In this document: positions 1 through 8,915 of the stretch, piece after piece
Layout of the letters: each line of letters begins with the position of its first letter
Position numbering within the stretch: position 1 is the stretch's first letter
From: Brevundimonas sp.
GTDB taxonomy: Bacteria > Pseudomonadota > Alphaproteobacteria > Caulobacterales > Caulobacteraceae
Assembly: GCF_019636155.1 (NCBI RefSeq)
Contig: NZ_JAHBYB010000008.1
Location: 62,001-126,000 of the forward strand
DNA: 64,000 nucleotides
Direction of reading: 5' to 3'
Position numbers and translations under genes: made by a program
Notes under the pieces: generated by a model
The model's database searches: none
What the model was told of the DNA's origin: nothing
The model's input: the letters and a program-made list of their open reading frames with translations, nothing else

Positions 1-424
1 AACAGCCGATCAGTTCGCCCGCCGCCATGCGCGGCAGGAAGCGCATCTTCTGCTCTTCCGACCCGAAGGCGTAGATCGGATACATGGCCAGGGACGACTG
101 CACGCTCATGGCGCTGCGGTAGCCGCTGTCGATCGCCTCGATCTCGCGCGCGATCAGGCCATAGGCGACGTGGCTGGCGCCCGACCCGCCATATTGTTCC
201 GGCAGCATGGCCCCCAGGAAGCCCATCTCGCCCATCTCGGTCATGATGGAACGGTCGAAGGTCTCGTCGCGGAAGGCGGCGACGATGCGCGGCAACAGCC
301 TGTCGCGGGCGTAGGCGCGCGCCGCGTCGCGGATCATGGCCTCGTCGTCGGTCAGCCGGCCGTCCAGGTCCAGCGGGTCGTCCCAGCGGAAGGTCTTGGC
401 GGGTGCGTTCGAGCCGTCGGCCAT
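1..424 (-). CDS. gcdH: Glutaryl-CoA dehydrogenase, N-terminal part (runs off window)
   Basis: This is the first 141 codons of an acyl-CoA dehydrogenase; the 3' end lies beyond base 1. The family oxidises and decarboxylates glutaryl-CoA to crotonyl-CoA with FAD in lysine and tryptophan catabolism. The stretch [14 protein letters not shown] followed by [12 protein letters not shown] and a P[10 protein letters not shown] segment matches the glutaryl-CoA dehydrogenase subgroup better than other acyl-CoA dehydrogenases. The ATG at 422-424 fits the usual N-terminus (about 15 polar residues before FRWDDPL). The catalytic glutamate and the C-terminal FAD domain are outside the window. It is transcribed away from the DUF6356 gene. 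The general family is certain and the substrate is inferred. Confidence 0.85.
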   Translation of the reverse strand, partial: MADGSNAPAKTFRWDDPLDLDGRLTDDEAMIRDAARAYARDRLLPRIVAAFRDETFDRSIMTEMGEMGFLGAMLPEQYGGSGASHVAYGLIAREIEAIDSGYRSAMSVQSSLAMYPIYAFGSEEQKMRFLPRMAAGELIGC

Positions 425-532
425 GTCGGGTCGGTTCCTGTGTTCCGGAAATCCGGGGCTTTAAGCCAAATCGTCGCGCCGGGGTAGGGGGCGACTGGAG
501 CCCGGCGGCGGACCGGGTTACCCTGCGTCCCC

Positions 533-799
533 ATGAAAGCGACCCTGAACCGTCTGTTCGCCGAACACCCGCGCGAGGTCGGCGAAAGCTATTTCGAGCA
601 CATGGCCGCCTCGTCCGGCTTCGGCTTCAAGCTGCTGAAGCTGGCCGCCTGCGCCTTCGCCCACGCGGTGGTGCCGGGGGTGCACAAGGCCACGGTCTCA
701 TCGAACATCTGCCGCATGGCGACCGAGATGAGCGGCCGCGCCGAAGAGGCCCGGGACTGCCGGATGCGCGACGCGGGGGTCTGGGACCCGGGGCTGTGA
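533..799 (+). CDS. DUF6356 family small protein
   Basis: This 88-residue protein opens with LFAEHPREVGESYFEHM and has a central hydrophobic helix (about residues 30-50) rich in alanine, leucine and phenylalanine, which could be one membrane-associated helix. I recognise the pattern as DUF6356, a small alphaproteobacterial family of unknown function. Two cysteines lie near the C-terminus in the segment SSNICRMATEMSG and in EARDCRMRDAG. It stands alone, divergent from gcdH and convergent with the SDR gene, whose stop codon is only a few bases away at 803. No role can be assigned from sequence. Confidence 0.75.
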   Translation: MKATLNRLFAEHPREVGESYFEHMAASSGFGFKLLKLAACAFAHAVVPGVHKATVSSNICRMATEMSGRAEEARDCRMRDAGVWDPGL

Positions 800-802
800 C
801 GG

Positions 803-1597
803 CTACTGGGCCGTCATCCCCCCGTCGATCTTGAACTCCGAGCCGGTGACGAATTTCGACTCGTCCGAGGCCAGGTAGAGGACGCACCAGGCCACGTCGT
901 CCGGCTCGCCGATGCGCTTGAGCGGTATGCCGCGGCTTAAGCGTTCGTGCGCCTTGGCCTCGTCGCCGCCGCTCATGGCGATGAAGGGGTCCAGGATGGC
1001 GGTCTTGATGAAGACCGGATGCACGGAATTGCAGCGCACGTTCCAGTCGGCCTTGGCGGCCTCCAGGGCGACGGTCTTGGTGTACATCCACACGCCCGCC
1101 TTGGTGGCGTTGTAGGCGCCCATCCCTGGCCCCGCCGCCAGGCCGGCGATCGACGAAATATTGATGATCGAGGCAGGCGCGCTGGCCCTCAGGTGCGGCA
1201 TGGCGTGTTTGCAGCCGAACATGACCGAGCGCAGGTTGATCTCGAACTGGCGGTTCCAGTTGGCAGCCGTGTCCTGCTCGACGAAGACCAGGTCGCCGCC
1301 GATCCCGGCATTGTTCACCAGCACCGACAGCCCGCCCATCTGGCCCACGGCGGCGGCGATGACGGCGGCCCACTGGTCTTCGTCGGCGACGTCATGGACA
1401 TGGGCGAAGGCCGCGCCGGGGATCTCGGCGTTGATCGCCTCGGCCAGGGCGGCGACACGCGGCCCGTCGATATCGGTGACGGCGACCCGCGCGCCCTCGC
1501 GCGCCAGCATCCAGGCCATGGCCTCGCCCAAGCCGCCGGCCGCCCCGGTGATCAGGGCGGCCTTGCCGGCCACCCGCCCCTGTTTCGCGCCCGTCAT
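803..1597 (-). CDS. SDR-family NAD(P)-dependent oxidoreductase
   Basis: A classical short-chain dehydrogenase of 264 residues. The dinucleotide-binding motif TGAAGGLG is at residues 17-24, an aspartate after strand 2 (D42) suggests NAD rather than NADP, NNAG is at 95-98, the catalytic serine is in ISS near 148, and the catalytic Tyr162/Lys166 sit in YNATK. The C-terminal GSEFKIDGG is typical of the family. It overlaps the end of phhB by 4 bp (ATGA at 1594-1597), so the two are translated from one mRNA. The substrate cannot be read from sequence; family members include 3-hydroxyacyl, hydroxysteroid and cyclohexanol dehydrogenases. Confidence 0.9.
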   Translation of the reverse strand: MTGAKQGRVAGKAALITGAAGGLGEAMAWMLAREGARVAVTDIDGPRVAALAEAINAEIPGAAFAHVHDVADEDQWAAVIAAAVGQMGGLSVLVNNAGIGGDLVFVEQDTAANWNRQFEINLRSVMFGCKHAMPHLRASAPASIINISSIAGLAAGPGMGAYNATKAGVWMYTKTVALEAAKADWNVRCNSVHPVFIKTAILDPFIAMSGGDEAKAHERLSRGIPLKRIGEPDDVAWCVLYLASDESKFVTGSEFKIDGGMTAQ

Positions 1598-1890
1598 TTC
1601 GCGTCTCCGGCGATGGAATCGATGAACCGCGCCAAATCCAGATCCTTCTGCGTCACCCCGCCCGCGTCATGGGTGGTCAGCAGCACCTCGACCCGGTTGT
1701 AGACGTTCGACCATTCGGGGTGATGGTCCATGGTCTCGGCCTTCAGGGCCACGCGGTTCATGAAGCCCCAGGCGGCGTTGAAGTCGGCGAAGGCCAGGCT
1801 GCGCGCGATGGCCGGGCGCGGATCGTCGGCGTGGCGCCAGCCGGGCAGGTCGCCCAGGGCCTGCTGAACCTCGATGACGGAACTGGACAT
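1594..1890 (-). CDS. phhB: 4a-hydroxytetrahydrobiopterin dehydratase
   Basis: A 98-residue pterin-4a-carbinolamine dehydratase, which dehydrates the 4a-hydroxy-pterin made by aromatic amino acid hydroxylases so that the cofactor can be recycled. The diagnostic block is visible: DHHPEW (His56, His57), then [20 protein letters not shown] with a third histidine (His74) and a following aspartate. The length is normal for the family. The start at 1888-1890 gives the usual N-terminus; a longer open frame extends upstream to 2208 but looks non-coding. It is first in a two-gene unit with the SDR. No phenylalanine hydroxylase is in the window, so the protein may work with a distant hydroxylase or in molybdopterin-related chemistry. 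Confidence 0.9.
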   Translation of the reverse strand: MSSSVIEVQQALGDLPGWRHADDPRPAIARSLAFADFNAAWGFMNRVALKAETMDHHPEWSNVYNRVEVLLTTHDAGGVTQKDLDLARFIDSIAGDAK

Positions 1891-2002
1891 GGCGGCGTCT
1901 CCTCGGCGGCGGTCCCTGTCGGGGTAGCGGGCGCAAGGCCCGGCGGCAAGCGGCGCGCGCAGGGCTTGGCGCGGGCGGGAAAATCCGTTCAATCTGCGTC
2001 CC

Positions 2003-2704
2003 ATGACCGAGCCGGCGACCCAGGCCCCGATCCGCCGCCATCCCTTCGCGCGCTGGCGCCGCTGGCTGCCCCGGGCCGCGTTCGAAAGCCTGCTGATCGT
2101 CTTCTCGGTGGTCCTGGCCCTGGCCCTGACCAACTGGGCTGAGGAAAGACGCACGGCCCATCGGGTGGCCGAGATGCGGGGATTCCTGATCCAGGAGATC
2201 CGCACCAACCGGGCCGATCTGGGCTCGGACTACTATATTCCGCATCATCAGCGACTGAAAAACACGTTCGGCCAGGCCGGCGGGCGGCCGGGCGCGATCG
2301 TCACCCGACGCGGGGCCGAACCAGCCATCGCCGCCCTGTTCAGCAGCGGCATTCACCTGATGATTCCCGGCGATGCGGTCTGGAGCAGTATTTCCGCCAG
2401 CGACCTGTTCGAACACATGGACGCCCAGGAGCTGTTCCTGCTGGCCCGGGTCTATCGCGCCCAGGAGACGCTGGAGAGCACCAACAGGGCGGGTTACGAG
2501 AACGCCGTCGGCCTGCTGGACATCCTGACCGACGAGAACGACGCCCATCGCCAGATGATGCGGATGACTATCTTTCTGGAAGACCTGATCCAGCAGGAGA
2601 CCAACCTTTTGAGGCTTTACGATCAGGCCCTGGCGGAAATGGATCCCAAGGCGCCGCCGCCTGCGGCCACGCGAACGGATGACGGGGCCGCGCCGAAAGG
2701 CTAG
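2003..2704 (+). CDS. Hypothetical single-span membrane protein
   Basis: A 233-residue protein with a basic N-terminus (HPFARWRRW), one clear transmembrane helix at about residues 28-45 ([18 protein letters not shown]), and a mostly helical, charged remainder. The helix followed by NWAEERR resembles the DUF6090-type membrane proteins of Caulobacterales (S-V-L-L-A-L near a conserved N/D-W), but I am not certain of the family. It ends with a short proline/alanine/threonine-rich tail. It lies 9 bp upstream of ubiE on the same strand and may be co-transcribed with ubiE-ubiB, though nothing in it suggests quinone chemistry. Confidence 0.7.
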   Translation: MTEPATQAPIRRHPFARWRRWLPRAAFESLLIVFSVVLALALTNWAEERRTAHRVAEMRGFLIQEIRTNRADLGSDYYIPHHQRLKNTFGQAGGRPGAIVTRRGAEPAIAALFSSGIHLMIPGDAVWSSISASDLFEHMDAQELFLLARVYRAQETLESTNRAGYENAVGLLDILTDENDAHRQMMRMTIFLEDLIQQETNLLRLYDQALAEMDPKAPPPAATRTDDGAAPKG

Positions 2705-2713
2705 ACCGCGCCC

Positions 2714-3475
2714 ATGACCGAGACCGCCACCTCCCCCTTCGGCTTCAAGGACGTCGATGCGCGCGAGAAGGTGCGCCTGGTGCGCGGGGTCTTCGACAGC
2801 GTGGCCGGCAAATACGACCTGATGAACGACCTGATGAGCGCGGGGGTGCACCGGCTCTGGAAGGACGCGGCGGCGGCGAAACTGAACCCCCGTCCGGGCG
2901 AGGTGATCCTGGATGTCGCGGGCGGAACCGGCGACATGGCGCGGCGGTATTCGAAAATGGCCCGCGCGGCGCAAGCGAGGATGGGGGGCGAGGACGCCTC
3001 GGTCATCGTGCTGGACTACAATGCCGAGATGATCCTGGCCGGGGTCGAGAAGGGCGGCGAGCCGGAGATGAGCTGGACCGTCGGCGACGCCATGGCCCTG
3101 CCCCTGCCCGACGCCTCGGTCGACGCCTATTCGATCAGTTTCGGCATCCGCAATGTCTCGGACGTGGCCGGGGCCTTGAAGGAGGCGCGGCGGGTGCTGA
3201 AGCCGGGCGGCCGCTTCCTGTGCCTGGAGTTCAGCCGGCCGGTCGCCGGACCGGTGCGCCGCGCCTATGACGCCTGGTCCTTCCACGCCATCCCGCGCAT
3301 CGGCGGCTGGGTCGCGGGCGACAAGGACAGCTATCAGTATCTGGTTGAAAGCATTCGCCGCTTCCCGGACCAGGCGACCTTCACCCGCATGATCCAACAG
3401 GCGGGTTTCAGCCGCGTCACCCACACCAATCTGTCCGGCGGGATCGCCGCGATCCATCACGGGTGGGCGATCTGA
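2714..3475 (+). CDS. ubiE: Ubiquinone/menaquinone C-methyltransferase UbiE
   Basis: A 253-residue class I SAM-dependent methyltransferase that performs the C-methylation step of ubiquinone (and, where present, menaquinone) synthesis. The UbiE/COQ5 signatures are present: [17 protein letters not shown] at about 26-42, the SAM motif [14 protein letters not shown] at about 64-77, and the post-motif [12 protein letters not shown] block around 140. The length is normal. The end of the gene overlaps the start of ubiB by 13 bp (3463-3475), so the two are translationally coupled. Ubiquinone is the expected quinone because this lineage is aerobic. Confidence 0.95.
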   Translation: MTETATSPFGFKDVDAREKVRLVRGVFDSVAGKYDLMNDLMSAGVHRLWKDAAAAKLNPRPGEVILDVAGGTGDMARRYSKMARAAQARMGGEDASVIVLDYNAEMILAGVEKGGEPEMSWTVGDAMALPLPDASVDAYSISFGIRNVSDVAGALKEARRVLKPGGRFLCLEFSRPVAGPVRRAYDAWSFHAIPRIGGWVAGDKDSYQYLVESIRRFPDQATFTRMIQQAGFSRVTHTNLSGGIAAIHHGWAI

Positions 3476-5061
3476 GCCGTCTGACCGTCAAGACGCCGCC
3501 CCCGCCGCCGCGCGCCCTGCCGGTGCGCGATCCGCTGGGCGCCTCGCTGCGGCTGGTCGGCTGGCTGGGCGTCCTGGTGCGCCACGACGCCCTGGCCCCG
3601 CGCGAGATCACCCCCCTGCTGCCCGCCTGGGGCCGCTGGATCGCCCATCTGCTGCATCTGTTCGCGGGCCGCGAGGCGCGCCAGGGCCGGCCCGGCGAGC
3701 GGCTGGCCCGCGCCTGCGAACGCCTGGGGCCGGTGGCCATCAAACTGGGCCAGGTCCTGGCCACACGGGCCGACATCTTCGGCGCCCAGTTCGCGTCCGA
3801 TCTGGGCCGGCTGAAGGACCGTCTGCCGCCCTTTTCGACCGACGAGGCCCGCGCCGAGATCGAACGCTCCCTGGGCCGGCCGGTCGAGGCCCTGTTCGTC
3901 CAGTTCGATCCGCCCGTCGCCGCCGCCTCCCTGGCCCAGGCCCATCCCGCCTGGCTGGCGGACGGCCGCAAGGTGGCGGTGAAGGTGCTGCGGCCCGGCG
4001 TCGAACGGCGGGTGGCCAAGGGGCTGGACGCCATGCGGCTGGCGGCGCGGCTGGCGCACCGGTTTGTTCCCGTGGCCCGGCGGCTCGAGCCGGCCGCCTT
4101 CGTCGAGACCGTGGCCCGTGCGCTTCAGCTCGAGCTGGACATGCGGCTGGAGGCGGCGGCGGCGTCGGAGCTGGGCGACATCATGCGCGCCTCGGCGGCC
4201 GACGGCGGCGGCCACATGATGGCGCCGGGGGTAGTCTGGGACGGGGTCGGGCGCCGCGTCCTGACCCTGGAATGGGCGCAGGGCCTGCCCATGACCGATC
4301 CTGCGGCGGCCGACCAGCCGGGCCTGGACCGCAACGCCCTGGCCGACAACATCGTGCGCGCCTTCCTGTCACAGGCTCTGGATCACGGGGCCTTTCACGC
4401 CGATCTGCACGAGGGGAATCTGTTCGCCCGCGCCCCGGCCGAGGTGACCGCCGTCGACTTCGGAATCGTCGGCCGCCTGGGCCCGGCCGAGCGGCGCTAT
4501 CTGGCCGAGATCCTGTGGGGTTTCCTCAGCCGCGACTACGACCGCATCGCCCGCGTCCATTTCGAGGCCGGATACGTCCCGCCGCACCATTCGGTCGACG
4601 CCTTCGCCCAGGCCCTGCGCGCCGTGGGCGAGCCGGTGATCGGCAAACAGGCGTCCCAGGTCTCCATGGGCCGTCTGCTGGGCCAGTTGTTCGAGATCAC
4701 GGCCCTGTTCGACATGCACCTGCGGCCAGAGCTGATCCTGCTGCAGAAGACCATGGTCTCGGTCGAGGGGGTGGCGCGCCGCCTGAACCCCGATCACGAC
4801 CTGTGGGAGGCCGCCCGGCCGGTGGTCGAGCGCTGGATCCGCCGCGAACTGGGCCCGGCCGCCCAGGCGCGGGAAGCGGTGGACGAGGCCGTCGCCGCCC
4901 TGAAGGCCCTGTCCCGCCTGGTCCAGGATCCGCCCCAGGCCCAGACGGTGGTCGTCGAGCGGTCCCATGGACCCGGCTGGCCGGTCGCCGTCCTGTCGCT
5001 GCTGCTTGGCGCCGCCGTCACGGCCCTTGTCTTGACGCTTTGGCCGGGCATTCTTTCCTGA
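3463..5061 (+). CDS. ubiB: Ubiquinone biosynthesis kinase-like protein UbiB
   Basis: A 532-residue member of the UbiB/ADCK/COQ8 atypical kinase family, an ATPase needed for ubiquinone synthesis. The family's KxGQ signature appears as [15 protein letters not shown] near residue 87, the alanine-rich nucleotide loop as [11 protein letters not shown] near 150, the invariant lysine in [10 protein letters not shown] near 168, the catalytic loop as [10 protein letters not shown] near 310, and the metal site as VDFG. One C-terminal membrane helix (about 505-528) fits the known membrane anchoring. The start is a GTG at 3463 inside the end of ubiE. The terminal helix is followed almost at once by the next gene, whose RBS begins within 15 bp. 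Confidence 0.93.
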   Translation: MGDLSRLTVKTPPPPPRALPVRDPLGASLRLVGWLGVLVRHDALAPREITPLLPAWGRWIAHLLHLFAGREARQGRPGERLARACERLGPVAIKLGQVLATRADIFGAQFASDLGRLKDRLPPFSTDEARAEIERSLGRPVEALFVQFDPPVAAASLAQAHPAWLADGRKVAVKVLRPGVERRVAKGLDAMRLAARLAHRFVPVARRLEPAAFVETVARALQLELDMRLEAAAASELGDIMRASAADGGGHMMAPGVVWDGVGRRVLTLEWAQGLPMTDPAAADQPGLDRNALADNIVRAFLSQALDHGAFHADLHEGNLFARAPAEVTAVDFGIVGRLGPAERRYLAEILWGFLSRDYDRIARVHFEAGYVPPHHSVDAFAQALRAVGEPVIGKQASQVSMGRLLGQLFEITALFDMHLRPELILLQKTMVSVEGVARRLNPDHDLWEAARPVVERWIRRELGPAAQAREAVDEAVAALKALSRLVQDPPQAQTVVVERSHGPGWPVAVLSLLLGAAVTALVLTLWPGILS

Positions 5062-5081
5062 ACCTCGCAGGAGCGCCGACC

Positions 5082-5579
5082 ATGAAGACCCTGATCGCGG
5101 CCCTGATCCTCGGCATGGCCGTCCCCTCGGCCGCCCTGGCCCAGGATGGGGCAGCCGCCGGCCGCATCCCCAACACCTTCGACGGCCCCGCCGCGGCCCA
5201 GGCCGCCCCGCCGCCCGCGCCCGAGCCGCGCTCGGTCTCGGGCGCCGAGATCGGTCCGGACGTGAAACGGTCCGAGGACGCCCTGCGCGCCGTGGTGGCC
5301 CAGGCCCAGGGCGAAGGCCTGGACTACACCATGTTCAGCGACAGCCTGGCCCAGCGCATCCGCGGCCAGGCGGCCCAGATCATTCCCATCATCAAGGGCT
5401 TCGGCGAACTGCAGGAAGTGATCTATGTCGGCCAGGAACAGGGCGCGGACCTGTTCGCCCTGGATTTCGCCCAGGCCCGGACCCAGTGGATCATCGGTTT
5501 CAACGCCGAGGACCAGATCGCCGTCCTGCTGTTCCGTCCGGCCCCGGCCGAGCCGACGACGCCGTCTCACGACCACTGA
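5082..5579 (+). CDS. Hypothetical secreted protein
   Basis: A 165-residue protein with a typical Sec signal peptide (MKTLIAALILGMAVPSAALA, cleavage near residue 20). A proline/alanine-rich linker (about 35-52) is followed by a compact domain rich in glutamine and isoleucine. I recognise no family. The RBS aggag at 5069-5073 is well placed. It follows ubiB by 20 bp on the same strand, so it may be the last gene of the ubiE-ubiB unit, and it converges on the penicillin-binding protein gene with 24 bp between. It has no cysteines, which argues against a lipoprotein or a disulfide-bonded domain. The function is unknown. Confidence 0.75.
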   Translation: MKTLIAALILGMAVPSAALAQDGAAAGRIPNTFDGPAAAQAAPPPAPEPRSVSGAEIGPDVKRSEDALRAVVAQAQGEGLDYTMFSDSLAQRIRGQAAQIIPIIKGFGELQEVIYVGQEQGADLFALDFAQARTQWIIGFNAEDQIAVLLFRPAPAEPTTPSHDH

Positions 5580-5603
5580 CCGCCAGGGGCCGATAGGCCC
5601 GCG

Positions 5604-7709
5604 TCAGAAGAACAGGGGTTCGGGCTTCTTCTCCGGCGGCTGACGCGCCTCGGGCTGCTGGTTCGGCGGATCGCGCCGCTCGGGCTGGGGCGTCGTGGGC
5701 CGGACCACGGGCTGGGTCGTGGCCGGCGGGGCGGGATCGGGGCGATAGGGCTGGCCCTGGTTCGGATCGACCGGCTGGGACGGGGCGCCGCCGGTGGAAC
5801 CGCCCAGGACGTCGCCGATCTGGCCCATCAGGTCGCCCACCGGGTCCGGCGCCTGCCAGCCGTCGGGCATGGCCGGGCCGTCGGGAATGCGCGGGGCGTT
5901 CAGGCGCGGCAGGGCCGCCTCCATGAACCCCTTCCAGATAGCGGCCGGCGACGAACCGCCGGTGACGCCGCGCATGGCGGTGTTGTCGTCCTTGCCGACC
6001 CAGACGGCGGCGACGAAGCCGCCAGTGTAGCCGACGAACCAGGCGTCCTTGTAGTCCGAGGTCGTGCCGGTCTTGCCCGCCAGGTCGCGACCGCCGATGG
6101 CCACCGACCGCGCCGTGCCCGAGGTCACCACCCCGCGCAGCATCTGGTTCAGGTAATACAGGGGCGGATTGTTGATCGCCTGGCCCGCGGCGGCCTCGCC
6201 GCCGCCGCGCTGATAGATGACCCGTCCGGCCGGGGTGCGGATGCGGCTGACGCCATAAGCCTCGACCCGGCGGCCGCCGTTCGCAAAGGCGTCATAGGCG
6301 GTGGCCATCTCCAGCGGAGAGACTTCGACGGCGCCCAGGGCCATGGCCGGCTCCAGGCCGATACGGCTGGTGATGCCCAGACGGCGGGCGGCGCGCGCCA
6401 CGCTGTCACGGCCGATCTGATCGGCGACCGAGGCGGCGACGGTGTTGATCGACTGGGCCACCGCCTGGGCCAGGGTCATCTGGCCCGAGAAGGTGCCGGA
6501 ATAGTTGCGGGGCGACCAGGAGCCGATGCGGATAGGCTCGTCCACCACCGGGGTCTGGGGCGTGTATCCGGCCTCCAGCGCCGCCAGATAGACGAAGGGC
6601 TTGAAGGCCGAGCCGGCCTGACGCCGGGCGTCCACGGCGCGGTTGAACTGGCTGTCGGCATAGCTGGCGCCGCCGATCATGGCGCGGACCCGGCCGTCGC
6701 CGTCCAGGGCCACCAAAGCGGCTTGTTGAACTCCGCGCGAGGCGTCGCGGTCCAGAATGCGGCGCACGCTGCGCTCGGCCGCGGTCTGAAGCGTCAGGTC
6801 CAGGGTCGTCTCGACGATCAGGTCCTCGGTCGGTTCCCCGACCAGGCCGCGGATCGACTTGTCCAGCCAGTCGATGAAATACTGGGCGTGCTGGGTGGCC
6901 AGGGTGCGCGACACCCGCACGGGCTCCAGAACGGCGGCGGCGCGCTGTTCGGGTGTGATGACCCCCATGTCCTGCATCTCGTTCAGGACCACGGTGGCGC
7001 GAGTGGCGGCGCGTTCGGATTCCGACACCGGCGAATAGCGCGAGGGCGCCTTCAGCAGGCCCGCCAGAAGGGCGGCCTCGCCCACCGTCAGGTTCTTGGC
7101 CGACTTGTCGAAATAGCGCTGCGACGCCGCCTCGATGCCATAGGCGCCGGCGCCGAAATAGACCCGGTTCAGATAGAGGGCCAGGATCTCCTTCTTGCTG
7201 AATTTCATCTCCAGCCAGACGGCCAGCATCAGTTCCTGGACCTTGCGCTTCAGGTTCTGGTCCGGCGTCAGGAACAGGTTCTTGGCCAACTGCTGGGTCA
7301 GGGTCGAGCCGCCCTGGACCACCCGGCCTGCGCGCATGTTGGAGAGGATGGCGCGGCTCATGCCGATCGGGTCGAAGCCGGGATGCCAGTAGAAACGCCG
7401 GTCCTCGATGGCGATGAAGGCGGCGGGAACATAGTCGGGCAGGGCGTCCAGGTCGGCGGGCGGCGCCTGCTGGGTTCCACGGGTGGCGATCAGGGCGCCG
7501 TTGCGGTCCAGATATGTGATCGAAGGCTGGCGATCGACGTTGTAGAGGCTGGAGGTGTCCGGCAGGTCGCGCGCGAAGACGGCGAAAAAGACGACCAGGA
7601 AGATCACCCCCCAGACCGCCGTCACGGCGCCCCAATACAGCAGCTGCTGCATGCGGGTGCGCCCCCGCGCCCCGCCCTGATCTCTGCCGCCTTGGCCGAA
7701 ACCCGCCAT
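5604..7709 (-). CDS. mrcA: Class A penicillin-binding protein (PBP1A type)
   Basis: A 701-residue bifunctional peptidoglycan synthase of the inner membrane. After a cytoplasmic N-terminus and one membrane helix (about 23-45), the GT51 glycosyltransferase domain shows the catalytic glutamate in IEDRRFYWHPGFD (E102) and GGSTLTQQLAKNLFL at 133-147. The transpeptidase domain has all three motifs: SAFK (S367 nucleophile, K370), SIN (420-422) and KTG (546-548). The last 75 residues or so are proline, glutamine and arginine rich and probably disordered in the periplasm. It is about 100 residues shorter than E. coli PBP1A and appears to lack the ODD/OB insertion. It is likely monocistronic. Confidence 0.93.
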   Translation of the reverse strand: MAGFGQGGRDQGGARGRTRMQQLLYWGAVTAVWGVIFLVVFFAVFARDLPDTSSLYNVDRQPSITYLDRNGALIATRGTQQAPPADLDALPDYVPAAFIAIEDRRFYWHPGFDPIGMSRAILSNMRAGRVVQGGSTLTQQLAKNLFLTPDQNLKRKVQELMLAVWLEMKFSKKEILALYLNRVYFGAGAYGIEAASQRYFDKSAKNLTVGEAALLAGLLKAPSRYSPVSESERAATRATVVLNEMQDMGVITPEQRAAAVLEPVRVSRTLATQHAQYFIDWLDKSIRGLVGEPTEDLIVETTLDLTLQTAAERSVRRILDRDASRGVQQAALVALDGDGRVRAMIGGASYADSQFNRAVDARRQAGSAFKPFVYLAALEAGYTPQTPVVDEPIRIGSWSPRNYSGTFSGQMTLAQAVAQSINTVAASVADQIGRDSVARAARRLGITSRIGLEPAMALGAVEVSPLEMATAYDAFANGGRRVEAYGVSRIRTPAGRVIYQRGGGEAAAGQAINNPPLYYLNQMLRGVVTSGTARSVAIGGRDLAGKTGTTSDYKDAWFVGYTGGFVAAVWVGKDDNTAMRGVTGGSSPAAIWKGFMEAALPRLNAPRIPDGPAMPDGWQAPDPVGDLMGQIGDVLGGSTGGAPSQPVDPNQGQPYRPDPAPPATTQPVVRPTTPQPERRDPPNQQPEARQPPEKKPEPLFF

Positions 7710-7787
7710 GGAAACCCTTCAGACCCTAAAGCCGTATCCGGTCTAGCCGAACGCCGGTCTCGCGCAAACGCCCCTCATCGGTCACGC

Positions 7788-7833
7788 GACCGTGAAGCGG
7801 ATTTTCGCCGAAACCATGACCGTGCAGCGGATT
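7788..7833. repeat. Imperfect 16-bp direct repeat, 30-bp period
   Basis: GACCGTGAAGCGGATT at 7788-7803 and GACCGTGCAGCGGATT at 7818-7833 differ at one base and begin 30 bp apart. They lie between the start of the penicillin-binding protein gene (7709) and the stop codon of the alpha/beta hydrolase (7832-7834), that is 79-124 bp upstream of the PBP start on its own strand. Tandem sites on about three helical turns could be a regulator-binding pair for the PBP promoter, or simply a small duplication. No known consensus is matched. Confidence 0.6.
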
Positions 7834-8797
7834 AATCTAAAAAGGCGTTCACCTCGGCCTCGAACCGCTCGGGCTGGTCCAGCATGATGAAATGGGCGCT
7901 GTCGTCGATGCGTTTCAGCTGGGCCGAGGGCAGGGACATGAAGGACGCCTGATAGATACCGTCGGTGATCTCCGGCGTCATGCCCGGAAACTCGAAGGCG
8001 ACATAAAGAACCTCGACCGGGGCGGTGATGCGCGGCAGTTCAGCCCGTAGGTCGGTCAGCATCAGTTCGCGATAGGCGTTTGCCGACACGGTCCGGTCGC
8101 TGGTCGCCGCGTCGTGCAGGGGGCCGGCGCGCAGCGCCTCGGTCTTGATCATGGCGCCGACCGTGGCCGCGACCTGGGCTGCATACTGTTCATCGCTCAG
8201 GGCCTGGGAGCGGGCGTGCATCGCCTCCACTCCCGGCGTCACCGTCTCGACCGTGGGGGCCACGCCGGGAGGGGCGAACATCACCCCGACAAAGGGCATC
8301 ATGTCCACCACCATCAGCTTGCCGATGCTGTCCGGATGGCGGGCGGCCAGCATCATGCCGAAGGTTCCGCCCATGGAATGGCCGATCACCGCAGGCTTGT
8401 TCAGCCCCTGTTCGGCGATATAGCGGGCCAGATCCTCGGCCACGGCGCCGAGGATGGGGCCCGAGGCGTTATCCATCGCCGGCGCTCCGGCGAAGCCCTG
8501 AACGTGGATTCGGTGGATGCGATAGCGGTCCTTCAGCGCATCGGTCAGCCGATCCCATACCTCGGGCGATGACGACAGGCCGGGGATCAGGATGATGTCG
8601 CTGATCGGATGCTCCGGCCCATCGACACGCACATGGAAGCGGCCGGAACGGAAGTCGGCGTGGGCGTGGCCGTGGTCGGCGTGTTCGTCGGCCGCCGTTT
8701 GCGCCGGCTGGGCGCCATGATCGTGATGCTGGGCCATGGCGGGCCCGGCGGCGGCGACAAGGGCCGCGGCGGCGGCGCTGGCGAACAGTCGGGTCAT
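7832..8797 (-). CDS. Secreted alpha/beta hydrolase
   Basis: A 321-residue alpha/beta hydrolase with a signal peptide (MTRLFASAAAAALVAAAGPAMA). It is followed by a histidine-rich stretch (QHHDHG, then DEHADHGHAHAD) that may bind metal or simply be a linker. The nucleophile elbow is GHSMGG, an oxyanion-region motif LIPGLSSS precedes the core, and the C-terminal catalytic histidine is in DSAHFIMLDQPERF. The substrate is not evident; the family includes esterases, lipases and haloperoxidase-like enzymes. It stands alone on the minus strand with divergent spacing to the Rieske gene. The histidine-rich segment after the signal peptide is unusual for the family. Confidence 0.88.
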   Translation of the reverse strand: MTRLFASAAAAALVAAAGPAMAQHHDHGAQPAQTAADEHADHGHAHADFRSGRFHVRVDGPEHPISDIILIPGLSSSPEVWDRLTDALKDRYRIHRIHVQGFAGAPAMDNASGPILGAVAEDLARYIAEQGLNKPAVIGHSMGGTFGMMLAARHPDSIGKLMVVDMMPFVGVMFAPPGVAPTVETVTPGVEAMHARSQALSDEQYAAQVAATVGAMIKTEALRAGPLHDAATSDRTVSANAYRELMLTDLRAELPRITAPVEVLYVAFEFPGMTPEITDGIYQASFMSLPSAQLKRIDDSAHFIMLDQPERFEAEVNAFLD

Positions 8798-8915
8798 GGG
8801 GTCTCCCCTTGGCGACGAGCCGTCGGCCCGCCTTCGCTGTCTATGGACCTCATCGATGACGGCTTTGCACGCGGCCGGTCAAGACTTCGCGCGCGGGTAG
8901 CGCTAGGATCGGCGC

